Notes: generated by a model not told the origin, from the letters alone. Shown: positions 49,924 to 62,142, numbered from the stretch's first letter. The stretch is DNA of 64,000 nt from Syncephalis fuscata (GCA_025786725.1 JAHLTZ010000016.1:434001-498000), one strand, 5' to 3'. Numbers and translations are program-made.

Positions 49924-50514
49924 TAATAATGCGTATTATTCAAATATTTTTCGCAACCTGATGTTTATTGTGTATGAATATGTACATGTGTATAAGTGCG
50001 TACATGATTGTGTGGCGTGTGTCAAAAAGGTGCCACGTTTGTTTCCAAAGCACGCATCACTTAACAATAAATAAAATAGGCAATAATGGATCCCAGAGTG
50101 ATTAATTGCGACTCTTGGCACTAGTACAAAAATCACCATTTCCAAAATAAAATGCAAATCTCTATCTCTATCGCCGCCATATCTCACCATCGTTTCCTCA
50201 ACGTCATTTTTTCAGTCCTATAGCGTTTCATCGCTTATTCGCTCTTGCATAAAACTAACAGTGCTTCAAGCTCCATACCAACTTATCTGCGTCACTTGTT
50301 TGCGCTGCTACTTGCTTGAATGCCTACTTAGCAATAACTATACTGCATTTTCATTAGCATATCGAACTCAATAACATACTCAACTTCTTTTCCACTGACC
50401 AGTACCAGAGTCTAGCAACCTATCTACTTGACAATAGGAACTGGTTTATCCGTTGACTTTGCAGTACAGGTAGCATAGCATCATTCTTTGTGAATACCTT
50501 TGCACCTGTATAAC
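49924..50514. other. Intergenic spacer between subtilases 2 and 3
   Basis: AT-rich, then pyrimidine-rich leader. No supported exon. Confidence 0.5.
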
Positions 50515-51939
50515 ATGCGACTATCTGTCCTATTTTGCAGCGCGCTGGTGCTGCTAGCAAATTTAGGCGCTGTATCGCCGAAGAGGAACAAGTCCCTGCA
50601 CTGCCTGGCCCATCAGCTGCTGAGATGAAAGAGGCGATACTCGATCAAATTATTGTTTTTGCCAAACAGCCTAGCTCAGAAGCATTGAGTGCACTGGGCC
50701 AGCTTGCACTACAGTCACTTGAAAAGCTCGCAAATATGTATATGATTAGTGGTCAATTTGATGATGCCGTAATAAAGCCGCTTCAAGCTGCTGGCATCAT
50801 CTCATATACAGAGCCCAACCGACTTGTACGTGCCTCAAATCTCACCATGTCAACACAGAACTCACCTGCAAACTGGGCTTTGGAACGTATAGACAAGCGG
50901 TATTTGCCACTTAGCAATAGTTTTCACTATCCACCAACTGCTGGCAAGAACGTTACCGTCTATATCCTAGACACAGGCGTCAATACAAATCATTATGATT
51001 TGGGTGGTCGTGCGCGATTTGGCGTTGATTTTATTAACAACAATCAAACAAAAACAGATGATCATGGGCATGGTACTTTTGTTGCAGGCCTAATTGGCGG
51101 TGGCAAGTACGGAGTTGCCAAGTCATGTTCAATGGTTTCTGTAAAGGTACTGGACTCAAATGGAGTAGCACCTACAAATATCATTATCCGTGGCATTCAA
51201 TATGTGATCAGTCAGCACCAAAAGGATCCAAACAACATGAGTATTCTCAAGTAAGTACCGCTAATAAATAGATTATAGTCCAGCATGCTGGCAATGATTT
51301 ACTTATTCTAGTTCACTCATACTAATTACAGTCATACTATTTAGTCTATCATTGGATTCACCCGTATCTCGTACACTAAATAGCGCTATTATACAGGCCA
51401 CTCGCGCGAACATTACCGTTGTGGTAGCAGCAGGTAATGGTGACGAACAAGGTAATCCCCAAAATGCTTGTAATTATTCTCCAGCATCTGCTTCAAATAA
51501 CTCGGCCGTCATAACGGTTGGCGCGACCGATAAGAGTGATAATCAAGCCAGCTTTTCAAACTACGGTCCATGCGTTTCATTGTTTGCGCCTGGCGTCAAT
51601 CTTGTGTCGATATCGAACAAAAATCCCACAGGAATACTTACACTAAGTGGCACATCGTTTGCTGCCCCGCTGGTCTCCGGGTTTGCCGCGTTACTTATGG
51701 GCGATAGCGACACACCATTATTACCTGCAGATGTTAAAGCGCAGATTATCAACTATACTACACCGAATATTATTAGAAAGCTACAAGCAAACACGCCCAA
51801 TTCTATGTTATTTGGTAACTTGGTTGCCGCCAAAGCAGGCTTGGATTCATCGGCAGCAAGTCCATCCTTTTTACGACAGCCTTTGTCAGCTACAGGCGCG
51901 CTTGTCATTGCGTCGTTTGCCACACTTTTACTTCTTTAG
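50515..51939 (+). CDS. S8 subtilisin-like serine protease 3 of 4, start region out of frame
   Basis: Two exons, 50515-51250 and 51345-51939. The ATG at 50515 starts a good signal peptide (MRLSVLFCSALVLLANLG), but this frame stops after 37 codons, while the propeptide and protease continue in another frame from about 50575. One lost base near 50570-50590 would explain it; no intron with convincing signals does. The propeptide (about DQIIVFAKQPSSEALSALG to YTEPNRLVRA) and catalytic domain are intact, with Asp in ILDTGVN, His in HGHGTFVAG, AAGNG and Ser in SGTSFAAP. Only the VVN intron is kept; three introns shared by proteases 1 and 2 are absent. The C-terminus is hydrophobic (ATGALVIASFATLLLL), suggesting GPI anchoring. 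Confidence 0.85.
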
Positions 51940-53420
51940 TTGTTTATTGTGCTCCATTACCTCTGTCATTCCTCATTGCATATACCTTCCCAATAACAAA
52001 ATTTGTTTAGCATTGAATTAATACTATTTGGAAATCAAATGACTAATTTTGATAACATTTGTCTAACTGAGCTAGATGCTCGTTCTATTGAAGATGGATC
52101 AGGTGGTGGGTTTTATTATGATCACATCATCACATTATATTGCTATTTGATGGCCAAATGACTGTATTGATTATTTATACATTTAAATTAAGCATTTGTT
52201 TTATTGAACATAACGATGGGTGGTGAGTGACGTCAGCCATTAAAATACCTATATTTTAGATTTATTATTCAATATGCATATATCCACCATTTACTTACAT
52301 TATTCCCCTTCTATTTTACACTACTATCTACTACTCTATAGTATACTAAATACACTATATTACTTGTATGTTCCAGTACACTTTGCTCATTCCTCTCATC
52401 GCAGTGTATATATACCATAGTGTCAACACCACTCATCATGCTCTTTCCATTGTATATCTATTTTATTCTATATCATTTATGCTCGTATAGCCTTGCTCTA
52501 TTCAAAACTGTTTTTTGTTATTACCTTTATTGTTTACAAGCTTTAGCTTGGTTCTTTCACTCATTCATGCCTATATGCACACTATAACTTTAGCATTGAT
52601 AATCGCACACTTTCCCCTGCACATTCATTCTGTTATATATTGTCTCACTATACACTAGCTACGCACTACTTAGCTTTACTAGCACCAGTGCGATAATAGT
52701 GGCAGTAGTTGTACTCATTGCTATATAGCATAGACTATATGCGCCATATTCCTTTCTTCTATTATTTTACTCACTACATTCTTTCTTTCTATTTCTTATT
52801 TATTACAATCTATATATACCTATAACAGTAAGTACACCCACTATATGCACGCCACGCTTGAGTCTGCCTTTTCTTTCTTTCATACCATTATGCTCGTTTG
52901 TTCGCTTTGTTGCTATTGTCCCAGTGAATAGTATTTCATCGGCTATAGTATACACACTATATGCACTTTTATTTTTGCTTATGTTTATCGCCAAATACGC
53001 AGTATTGCTTTGCCAATTGCATTGCTATTGAATGACAGACTGTGCATATGTATATAATATATGCATATATTCCTTTTACTATTGAATAGTATTTATAGTC
53101 TATAGTTGTATATAGATTGCACCACGCTACTCATCTATGCTTTTGTTGCTACTCATTGGCTTATGACACAAGTGAATTATTGAATTGTGTTAATAGTATA
53201 TTATGCATAATAGTAGTAACTAAACCAGTATATTACATGCATACACTATTGCTAGCGTTGTATATATAATTGTATTTATTATTGTGCGTATGCGTTTGAT
53301 TATGTGTATGGCGCAATAGTAGATGCGTGTGTATGTATTTGTAGAATGGTCACTGCAATTGCTGTAAGCTTTTACACAAACTAGAAATTATGAATAGGTG
53401 CAAAAAAATGCCTCCACTTC
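51940..53420. repeat. Intergenic region containing diverged copies of the dispersed repeat family
   Basis: At about 52150-52290 the sequence matches an arm of the 30981-31832 element (GGTGAGTGACGTCA and ATTCAATATGCATATATCC). The following 400-700 bases resemble the reverse complement of its interior (a TACTATATAGAGTAGTA-like, GAGCAAAG theme). No long frame is present. Boundaries are uncertain. Confidence 0.45.
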
Positions 53421-53538
53421 AACTACGTTCATTGCGCCTAGAAAGCACCGGATCCCGTCCGATCTCCGAAGTTAAGTTAGGCCGCGCTTCTGTAGTACTG
53501 CGGTGGGGGACCACGCGGGAATGAGAAGTAATGTAGTT
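53421..53538 (+). rRNA. 5S ribosomal RNA
   Basis: The central domain carries the universal 5S sequence (GGATCCCGTCCGATCTCCGAAGTTAAG pattern; box A-like GAAGTTAAG and box C-like GGTGGGGGACCACGCGGGAA). The first six bases AACTAC pair with the last six GTAGTT to form helix I, giving a length of about 118 nt. No T run follows before the tRNA, 8 nt downstream. Confidence 0.93.
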
Positions 53539-53546
53539 CCAAGCTA

Positions 53547-53618
53547 TCTCTGTTAGTATAGTGGCAAGTATACCCGCCTGTCACGCGGGAGACCGGGGTT
53601 CAATTCCCCGACAGAGAG
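53547..53618 (+). tRNA. tRNA-Asp (anticodon GTC)
   Basis: A 72-nt cloverleaf. Acceptor stem TCTCTGT pairs with ACAGAGA, with discriminator G. The D-arm is TTAGTATAGTGGCAAGTA. The anticodon stem CCCGC-CTGTCAC-GCGGG carries GTC. The T-arm is CCGGGGTTCAATTCCCCG. There is no intron. Confidence 0.97.
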
Positions 53619-53621
53619 CTC

Positions 53622-53626
53622 TTTTT
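53622..53626 (+). terminator. RNA polymerase III terminator (T5)
   Basis: CTTTTTG four bases after the tRNA end. It is the first T run of at least four after the start of the 5S gene, so it is likely to serve both genes. Confidence 0.75.
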
Positions 53627-54197
53627 GCGCCGTAGCGCTTTACTTTTTGCACCTTGCGATGGTTATTATTTTGCTTAAGCTGCAGCGGGAAGATCGCGCG
53701 CGATTTTACCGAAAACTACAGGTGCGTATGTGCATTTTTGTTCCAGTGTCGGACTGTATACACTGAACTATAGTTATTTATATTCATTCCATTTTAACCA
53801 AGTCATTAAAGATTTAAAGGTATGTTTAATTGAACTAGGAATACAGTTATTATACTATAATTGGTATTAAATAGATTACCTATTAACATTATTATGCCGT
53901 GATATGATAATCATTTACGAATTGATCCATATAAATTATACGGTTGGTTTAATGTTTTTTGCTTATATTTTTGTTAAATAAACAGCCAATAAGATTATAT
54001 AAGCATTGATGCTAAAGATATAGTATTTTATTTGTATATGACTAAATAAATTATGTTAAAATCTGAATACATATAACTAACAACAAATAGGTGGTTTTTA
54101 ATGGAAAAGCGTGTTTATTAAAATAGATAATATTATAAATAAAGCGAATATACAAAATATATTGTATAAATAGTAATAAAGCTATAATATAGATTAT
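53627..54197. other. Intergenic AT-rich spacer
   Basis: No gene is seen. It separates the 5S-tRNA pair from repeat copy B. Confidence 0.5.
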
Positions 54198-55133
54198 TGA
54201 ATAAGAGTAATAATTTGACCTTTATAATCAATACAATTAAAAGTGGATAACAGCATTTATCAATAATAATTGACTGCTAGACTATACAGTATATACAGTA
54301 GAATGAGTTTATAACAAAAAAGCATGAGCAATAGTACGTAAAGTATAAAATACATGGCTCAATAAATACAATAAATAAAGTGTGTTGAAGCATATGGTGC
54401 ATATAATATATTTAGTATATTGTAGAGTAATATACAGTAACAATTACATGAGTGGATAGAAGATATATGAGCACAAGTTAATGATGGTGCTGATGATTTG
54501 GTTGTTAATAATATTCACCACCAAGTTTCATGTTTGATAGAACGAACATCTAGTTCAATTGAGTAGATATTATTAAAACAATCACTTGGCACTCAAATCA
54601 TATGAAATGGACAATAGACTATTAAAGCAACATGTGTTTTAGTTTAAAATGATATACAATAGAACTGGGCATATTATTACTATTTCAACAGCTTAGGAAT
54701 AGCAAACAGGCTGGAAAAACAATATGCACTTTTAATAAATATGGTATACACTATCGTATACCTAAATTGTCGTAATGATATTATATTGCATCAATCTAAT
54801 GGTAAATAAACTGCAACGGTTGCTTTAATTCAAATCAACAAGCTACAATTGCATTAAAGCAAACGTAAAAAAATGTTTATTGATTAATAAAAGTGTGTAC
54901 TGGTTATGCTAATTGCATATGGTAACCGAATATGCTAAACGCTTGTTTTGCGCATATTCAATCAAATGATATAACTGGATGTTTAAAATATTGAGTAATT
55001 TTAATAATTATGACCGTAAAGACGATCACGATAACTGTGATGGGAACTAGTCATATTTGATCTAATTTTAATTACTTAATATGGTAATTGCATTAATTAT
55101 ATTTTATTGATGTGCTATTTGGTGGCTGTAATA
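54198..55133. repeat. Dispersed 936-bp repeat, copy B
   Basis: A near-identical copy of 41463-42398 in the same orientation (about three mismatches seen, one in the GATGTGCTATTT right end). It ends only 180 bp upstream of the start codon of subtilase 4, so it sits in that gene's promoter. Confidence 0.9.
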
Positions 55134-55313
55134 ATCTGGTATTTGTTGCGGTGACACAGGTAAATACCCCCTCGCGCTCCTCTTCTACCGCCTTTTTTTC
55201 TCCTGACTACCCATTTCCTTCGCTCTGATTCACTATTCTATTTTACCACGCTACCTATCTACACAAAACGAACCATTTACTAGTCCAGAACACGAATATC
55301 TAAACATATCTTA

Positions 55314-56726
55314 ATGTGGTCGATCAGATTTTCACGGCATTACGACCAACCAATACTACTACCAATTTGTTTTTTACTGATATTATGTAGCTGCTTGTTC
55401 GCCGGTGTTTACGGCCAAGAAGCTGTAAAACAAAGTGCCAAAAGTAAGCTGATTGTATTCAAACAACGGCCTGATCCAAGTATACTTGAGCAGCATGGAA
55501 TACAGTTGCTATCATTAGGAAATATGTATTATGCGGCTGGAGAGTTTGCCGATAATGTCATGGAGCAATTAAATCAGCTTGGCATAATAGACTGGTCCGA
55601 AGACAACAACTTTATCAAACTAGATGTCGGCCCGCCCGCCGTTCAGCTCAACGTATCCAGCTGGGGACTTGACCGTATTGACCAGCATAAACTTCCGTTG
55701 GACGGTGTCTATAACTACCCGTCTTCTGGCGGCAAAGGCGTATATGTATTCATTATGGATACAGGTGTGAATGTAGATCATGTTGATTTTGGTGGTCGGG
55801 CAGTGAATGGCGCTATTCTAGGCGGTTCGGCAGGAAAAAGTCCCACCGATGATCAGGGACATGGTACATTTGTTGCAGGAGTCATAGGCGGAAGCCATTA
55901 CGGCGTAGCAAAAAATGCAACGCTTATTTCTGTCAAGATATTGAACAAAAGAGGCATTGGCACTTCTAGTGATGTTATAGCAGGCCTAGCCTGGATATTA
56001 GAACAACACTTGGCTTCAAAAGAAAAAATGTCGATTATAAAGTGTGTTTTATTAATTAGTAGTAGAATCAAATTGCTAACTTGTAAATTAGTCTATCATT
56101 AGGGGCAGATTTTAATCGGTCTATTAATCGAGCTGTTGAACAGATTATTCAACGGGGTATTGCTGTTGTGGTAAGTGGCTGCCTAATGATCAATCAATCA
56201 ATTGACACTTACGTTGTTCTAGGTGGCGGCCGGTAATGGAGATGAAAATCGTGTTCCACAAGATGCGTGTAATTTCTCGCCATCCTCTTCACCGCAAGTC
56301 ATTACCGTCGGCGCTACTTCAAAAACCGATACAGTAGCCTCCTTTTCAAATTATGGTAAATGTGTTACAATTTTTGCGCCAGGTGTATCCATTACTTCCT
56401 TATCGTCTACCGATCCTGCTGGTGTTGTCACTATGAGCGGAACATCGTTTGCAGCACCCTTTGTTACTGGAGTTGTGGCCTTATTGCTAGGAGAGGCAGG
56501 ACCTCTTCCACCCGCTGAGATCAAACGTCGTCTGGTACTTGGTTCTACACAGGGCTCGATAAGCGGATTAAGAAAGGGGGATGGCACACCTAATTTATTA
56601 CTCTACAACAATATCGACACTTCGCCGTATAAAGGAAAATCCAACGGAGGATCCAAACTATTCGATTACACTTGTTTGTCGACACTATTTGCATGTTTGT
56701 GGCTTGCTACTGCCATAGAACTATAA
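55314..56726 (+). CDS. S8 subtilisin-like serine protease 4 of 4 (predicted surface-anchored)
   Basis: Three exons, 55314-56041, 56092-56170 and 56223-56726, 436 residues. An N-terminal signal anchor/peptide (PICFLLILCSCLFAGVYG), I9 propeptide (LIVFKQRPDPSILEQHG) and SSWGLDRIDQHKLPLD precede the catalytic domain. The triad is D149 (IMDTGVN), H183 (QGHGTFVAG) and S344 (SGTSFAAP), with AAGNG at about 271-275. It keeps two of the introns of proteases 1 and 2 at identical positions (the 79-nt exon). The hydrophobic C-terminal tail (STLFACLWLATAIEL) after SNGGS suggests GPI anchoring. Sequence and intron pattern place it nearest protease 3. Repeat copy B lies immediately upstream. Confidence 0.92.
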
Positions 56727-57826
56727 CATATTTATATATGTATAACCAACGTCAGTAGCGTTTTTTATTTTATACCAATGATCTATAACGGGATTAATCA
56801 AAAGCCACTTGCTACAAAGATTTTTATTTTATATGCTTGATTAACCATTATGTCATTGTTATGCTGAATTTTATCTATCACGTCAACCAATTACTAATAG
56901 TTACGTAGTAATTATGATAGAGTGGATATAAATAGTTTGCAAACTCTTTTAATGAATATTATTTACATCGATTCACATATTGTGGCTACTATCAAAGTGT
57001 TTAATCGATCATTATTATCAATAACACTGTAGTGAAACAGAGTGTAGCTAAATGGTTTATTGGTAAAAATCTAACAATACTTTTATTTAGTTTAAACACA
57101 AGCTATTTCCGAACTATTAGCAATATTGGTATTTAATTCTATCAATGAATATATTGCTTGCATTTAAAGGTAGCAAGTAATGTTTTGGTTATTGATAATT
57201 TGTATGGGTGGTCAAACTGGTAGGCAGTAAACTAGTATTGGTAACTTGGCATTGGCCATTTAATGTATAAATGTCGTATTTGTAAGCAAGTACTGTAAAT
57301 TATTACTTAATTTTAGCAACAAATTGTAGAATATATGGCTATAAAATATGTAATATTATTAAGCCATAGTAACACTGAATAACATTGTATTATTATTACA
57401 GCATATAAATTGTTGTATTTACAAATTAGATGACGTTGATCGTATTGCCATGTCCATGCATTCAATTGTAATTATTTTTAGCTATTTATTAGCAAGAATT
57501 CCAAGGACATGACCTCAAATAGCATGGCTGTGTTACCAATATAGCCATAAGTTGCTTCAATTGTGCGCAGAGTCATCCTTTGCATTTCCAGTTTACGTAT
57601 GAGTCAGTCAATAACGAAGCGCGTTGATTCGCACACCAGCTCTCTACACTATCTGTTCTTTCAACTCACACGCACACTTGGTATAGCTTATTGTAGCACT
57701 CCGCTTCACACCGCAACCAGTCTTTGCTCTCTTACACACCGCTGATTGTTCAAACGAATTCTTTAATTCAGCATTCATACTCCTTATTGTTCATTTGTAG
57801 TTTAACATTGATCCTGGGCCGACATC
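56727..57826. other. Intergenic region between subtilase 4 and the metacaspase
   Basis: AT-rich, becoming C-rich with CACACA stretches in the last 250 bases (probable promoter and leader). No supported exon. Confidence 0.5.
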
Positions 57827-59698
57827 ATGTTCCCTGGTGCTCAGTATCATGCCACGTATGGCAAACCGTCCAATCAGCCAGCGGGAGGTGGCTACCCACC
57901 GCCACCGATGGGATATCCTGGCCAGCCTTCTCCTATGAACAGTGGAGGTGGCTATCCACCACCACAGCAGCAAATGCCGGGTTCTGGCGGCTATCCACCG
58001 CCACAGTCGATGCCTGGATCTAACACATATCCGCCACCACCGACTCAAATGCCTGGAGGAGGACCACCACCGCCTTATGCACCACCACACCAAATGCCTG
58101 GTGCAAATAACATGTATCCACCACCACCTAATAATGGTGGCTATCCACCAACTACTAGTCCACCAGGTGGTATGTATCCACCGCCAGGCGGTAATGGCTA
58201 TCCGCCACCTAATGGGCCACCAGGTGGTAATGCATATCCACCACCTAATGGACCACCAGGCGGTAATGCATATCCGCCGCCTAATGGACCACCAGGTGGT
58301 ATGTATCCACCACCAGGCGGTAATGCATATCCGCCACCTAATAGTCCACCAGGAGGTAATGCTTATCCACCGCCACCAGGCGGTAATGGTTATCTGCCAC
58401 CACCGCCACCTAGTGGAGGATATCCGGGCCAGGTTGGAGGAGGCAATAGGCCAGGTGCAGGTAATCAAGGCTATGGACCACCACCACCACAGCAGCAATA
58501 TCAGCAGCCACCGCCACAGCAGTATCAGCAGCAGTATGGCAATGTTCAAGTATCCAATTGTACTGGCCGGCGTAGAGCATTGCTCATTGGTATTAACTAC
58601 GTAGGACAGGATGGAGAGCTGCGAGGTATGTAAATATATGTTATTTAATTGTAAATTAATCAAATATTCTTTTACGTGGTTTTAGGCTGTATTAATGATG
58701 TACGCAATATAAAGCAATTTTTAATAGAACTGCACAATTTCCGTGAATGTGATATGGTTGTGTTGACGGATGATCAACACGACCCTCGCTGTTCTCCTAC
58801 CCGCGCCAATATGATTGCTGGTATGCGCTGGTTAGTGAATGGCGCACAGCCAAACGATTCATACTTTTTCCATTACAGCGGTCATGGTGGACAGGTAGGT
58901 GATAAAGAAGTGTGTATTATTAAATGGAATATGTAATAACTATAAATTAACTACTTATAGGTGCGTGACACAGATGGAGATGAATCCGATGGATTCGATG
59001 AAACTATTTTACCATTGGATTACAAGAGTGCCGGGCAAATAGTAGATGATGTAAATGAATATTGATCAATAGTCAACTAGTGGCTGATTAGATTACTATA
59101 GGAAATTAATGCCATTATGGTACGTCCATTGCCACCAGGCTGTCGATTGACGGCTATTTTTGATTCTTGCCACTCGGGTACAGCAATGGATTTGCCTTTT
59201 CTTTATAATGAAATGGGCCAGCTAGTCAAGTCAAATAACAAGCAAAAGGTGACGCAGTCATTGCAACAAGCCTCGCAACAATATATGTCGGGTAATCTTA
59301 TGGGTGCGGTTGCTGCCCTTACTTCAAGTCTACAGAATATGCAAGGTAGTGGGCAAGCCGCTAAGATTACACAAGAGACGCGTGCATCGATGGGGGATGT
59401 TATTATGTTCTCGGGGTAAGTTTCTCCATCTCAGCCTTTGCTGTTTTACTAATATAGATTCTTAACCGGAAAATACAGTTGTATGGACTCGCAAACGTCG
59501 GCCGATACAAGCGTTCAAGGATTTGGTGCTACAGGCGCTATGTCATACGCCTTTATCACTGCAATGAGGCAGAATCCGCGTCAAACGTATACCATGTTAT
59601 TGGGCAACTTGCGCGGTATTCTTAATGGTAAATACTCTCAAAAGCCTCAAATGTCAACTGGTCGTCATATGGATATGAATACGTGGTTTATTATGTAA
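57827..59698 (+). CDS. Type I metacaspase with Pro/Gly/Tyr-rich prodomain
   Basis: Five exons, 57827-58625, 58686-58894, 58961-59050, 59102-59415 and 59479-59698, in phase, 543 residues. The first 240 residues are a low-complexity prodomain of YPPP and GPPGG repeats with a Gln-rich end. The caspase fold begins at RRALLIGINYVGQDGELRG. The catalytic dyad is H333 in HYSGHGGQ and C389 in IFDSCHSGT. The DxxETILPLDY segment, calcium-site region and terminal TSADTSVQGFGATGAMSYAF are as in Yca1/Mca1. These Ca2+-dependent Arg/Lys-specific proteases act in protein quality control and regulated cell death, in the cytosol. The prodomain DNA is a minisatellite (58134-58400) and may vary in length. Confidence 0.95.
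58134..58400 (+). repeat. Coding minisatellite in the metacaspase prodomain
   Basis: Imperfect repeats of roughly 36 nt encoding the (Y)PPPNGPPGGNA unit. Neighbouring units differ at a few bases, as expected for unequal exchange or slippage. Confidence 0.85.
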
Positions 59699-62142
59699 TA
59701 AATAAATGCCTTATCGCGCTACGATTATAATAATAAATGATCATTGTTGCTATTGCTAGCACTATTATTAATTAAATTTGAGGAATCATAAATTAATTGT
59801 ATAAATTTAATACAATACAAATGTATTATTATGGATATGTATCGATAGTAAAACAATGCCAAAAGCCAAAATGGCGTTTTATAATATTAATAAATATAAT
59901 TGTCTATTTGTGTATTAATTGGAGCACTAATTATTTTTATTTTAGAATATATCATGGCTGTTGCATTTATAATTAATCATAACGAGTAACTATGACGTCA
60001 ATGAATGTGATAATTAATACTATTCAGCTTTCAAGACTAGCAGTTTGTAATAAATAGAACGTGGTATTGCGTCATTTTCCTAATAATTACAATTACAAGA
60101 CTCGATTCAGAAGCAGTAGTAGATTGATATGGTATATAGAATACACGTGAAGGAATTTAATATGTTGATAGAGCAAAAACATTAGTACAATGACGGTATA
60201 ATACTATTATTGCAGGCTTATCCTAGTTCATTATACTACAAGTCAATGTAATTTACTAATACAATTGGTTTACTAATTATAGCCGTGTTAACGCACTGTT
60301 AGTAATGTGGTCTAAGGATTAGCCGTTGAATTACTACGTTTCATATGATCTTTGATAGTGCATGTGGCAATGTCTCTAGGACAATGCAACACAAACGCGA
60401 ACACATTCTCCAATCATAATGAACTGCATGCATGTGTCAGGTGACGACGGCAGCATCTAGGCGGATATAGGATGAACAATACGGGCCAGTGTATGAGGGT
60501 GGAGGGAGCGCGTGGCCATACAATGGTGGTCTTGTACGTACATTGCATGGATGCTCATCACAATGGTTGCGTGCTAGTAATATGCAAATGGAATTAGCAT
60601 TGTGCTTGACCAGGTCATATTCTTCCGATAAACCGATACAAACGACAGATAAACGGAGACTAGGCCAAGAAGAGGTAGGCAAGGCCGCGTATTAGCATGA
60701 TCTTACTGTGTTAACTGATCATCACTACATCGTGTAGATGTGCACAAGGTGACTGCATATTGATTGGCTCCTTTTCACTCTCATGCATCGTTCAGCCATC
60801 ACACAACGGCTGAGTGTGTTTTGCTTGGCTAAAGTGATGTGTGTGTAGAGAGCAAGAGAGTGATGTGTATATATTAGGCCAGACACTTTGTTTGGCCCAT
60901 GCTCGGGCTCCTTCCGCTTCCAGTTTGTTTCTCGTCGCTCGTCTGCTTTACACCGTCCCGGCTGTTCTGCTACTATTGCTGTTTGGCATATTCGACGTAC
61001 ATTCATTCTATTTAGTATTAGTCCCGAAGCGATTTGCTTACACTGTGCACTGTTTTATTTCTGCCGTGCAAGTAAACAACACAGCATTTCCCCACTAGCT
61101 GCACCACGTATAGTTAGTGAATTTGCTGACATTTCTTTTTATTGGTGCTGACAACTTTGGACTGCGCCAGTTCTATCTCTATCTATCTATCTAAATTTAT
61201 CATTACACTGTTGTATGTCACTGTAGCTAGCTATTTATTTTATTTTCCGTAATATCTTTTAGTTAGTTATAGGTAAGCTATTATGCGCGGGCTGTAGACT
61301 GAGTTCTTTGGCTATAATGCTGCCAAGCCAATTTATTTACTAACAGGCTGTAACTTGCTTTTATTTAGTTAATTTGTTATTATTGCCACGAGAAACTACA
61401 ATTATAATTACTTTACGTTTATAAGAAATACCGTGCAAAGCATTGGTTATTCTACACAGCAGTTTATTACTTCTACTACTTTGCGATACTTGCAACATTT
61501 AAGCGGAGATTTTCCATAGTCACGCTGTAACAAGTCGTCTCCTTTTTGAGACATCCTTGAAACTAAAACGGCCAGTGCAATAGCCTTGAGCACAGTTGCA
61601 TTTATATATACCTGTCAAGTTGTGTCAAGTATTAGTAAGGTATATTTCAAGCCTGGTGATACACAAGTTACTTAAATAGCTGTTGCTGTTCCGGGTATTT
61701 ACTTATTGGCAGGCCTTTACTTAACGTGCACGTTTACCCACGCTGGTGTTCTATTGCTTCACGCCCGCAATTTAGTTTAGGCATATTCATTACAAACAGG
61801 TTTAGTATCTGCATCAACGGTTGGTGCTTTTACTGCATAAACTACAGCTATTTGCATCGTTTTTACGCACTAAAGACAACACCACACATATTAACAGCAC
61901 CAGGACATACTTGTTTCTTTACTGGCCTGTGCGACCATTGTGCTTAACGGTTGCGTGATCTACTTGGTACAGCCTTGTTATTACGCTGTTGCTTTCATTA
62001 ATTTCTATATTTCACTCAAATACTCAACGTCAAGTGTCTGATTGTCTATTCAGTTTGGTTGCTAGCATTCCACTGGTACATTATCAGTACCGTCATTAAT
62101 AGCAGCATTGTCCGTACCAGCATTATTCGTATCCGCATTAGC
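59699..62142. other. Long intergenic/upstream region of the Ecl1-like gene
   Basis: The first half is AT-rich. From about 60430 the base composition is more even, with short overlapping frames on both strands (for example 60725-61006 minus and 60841-61151 plus) that show no domain. Sequence from about 61150 to the ATG is pyrimidine-rich with many short upstream ATG frames, compatible with a long regulated leader. No gene is called. Confidence 0.4.

Noticed and set aside
57791-58663. 290-codon Trp-rich minus-strand frame
   Set aside because: It is the antisense shadow of the Pro/Gly-rich metacaspase prodomain.
60725-61151. Overlapping frames on both strands upstream of the Ecl1-like gene
   Set aside because: No domains, no splice-linked exons; better seen as leader or regulatory DNA.
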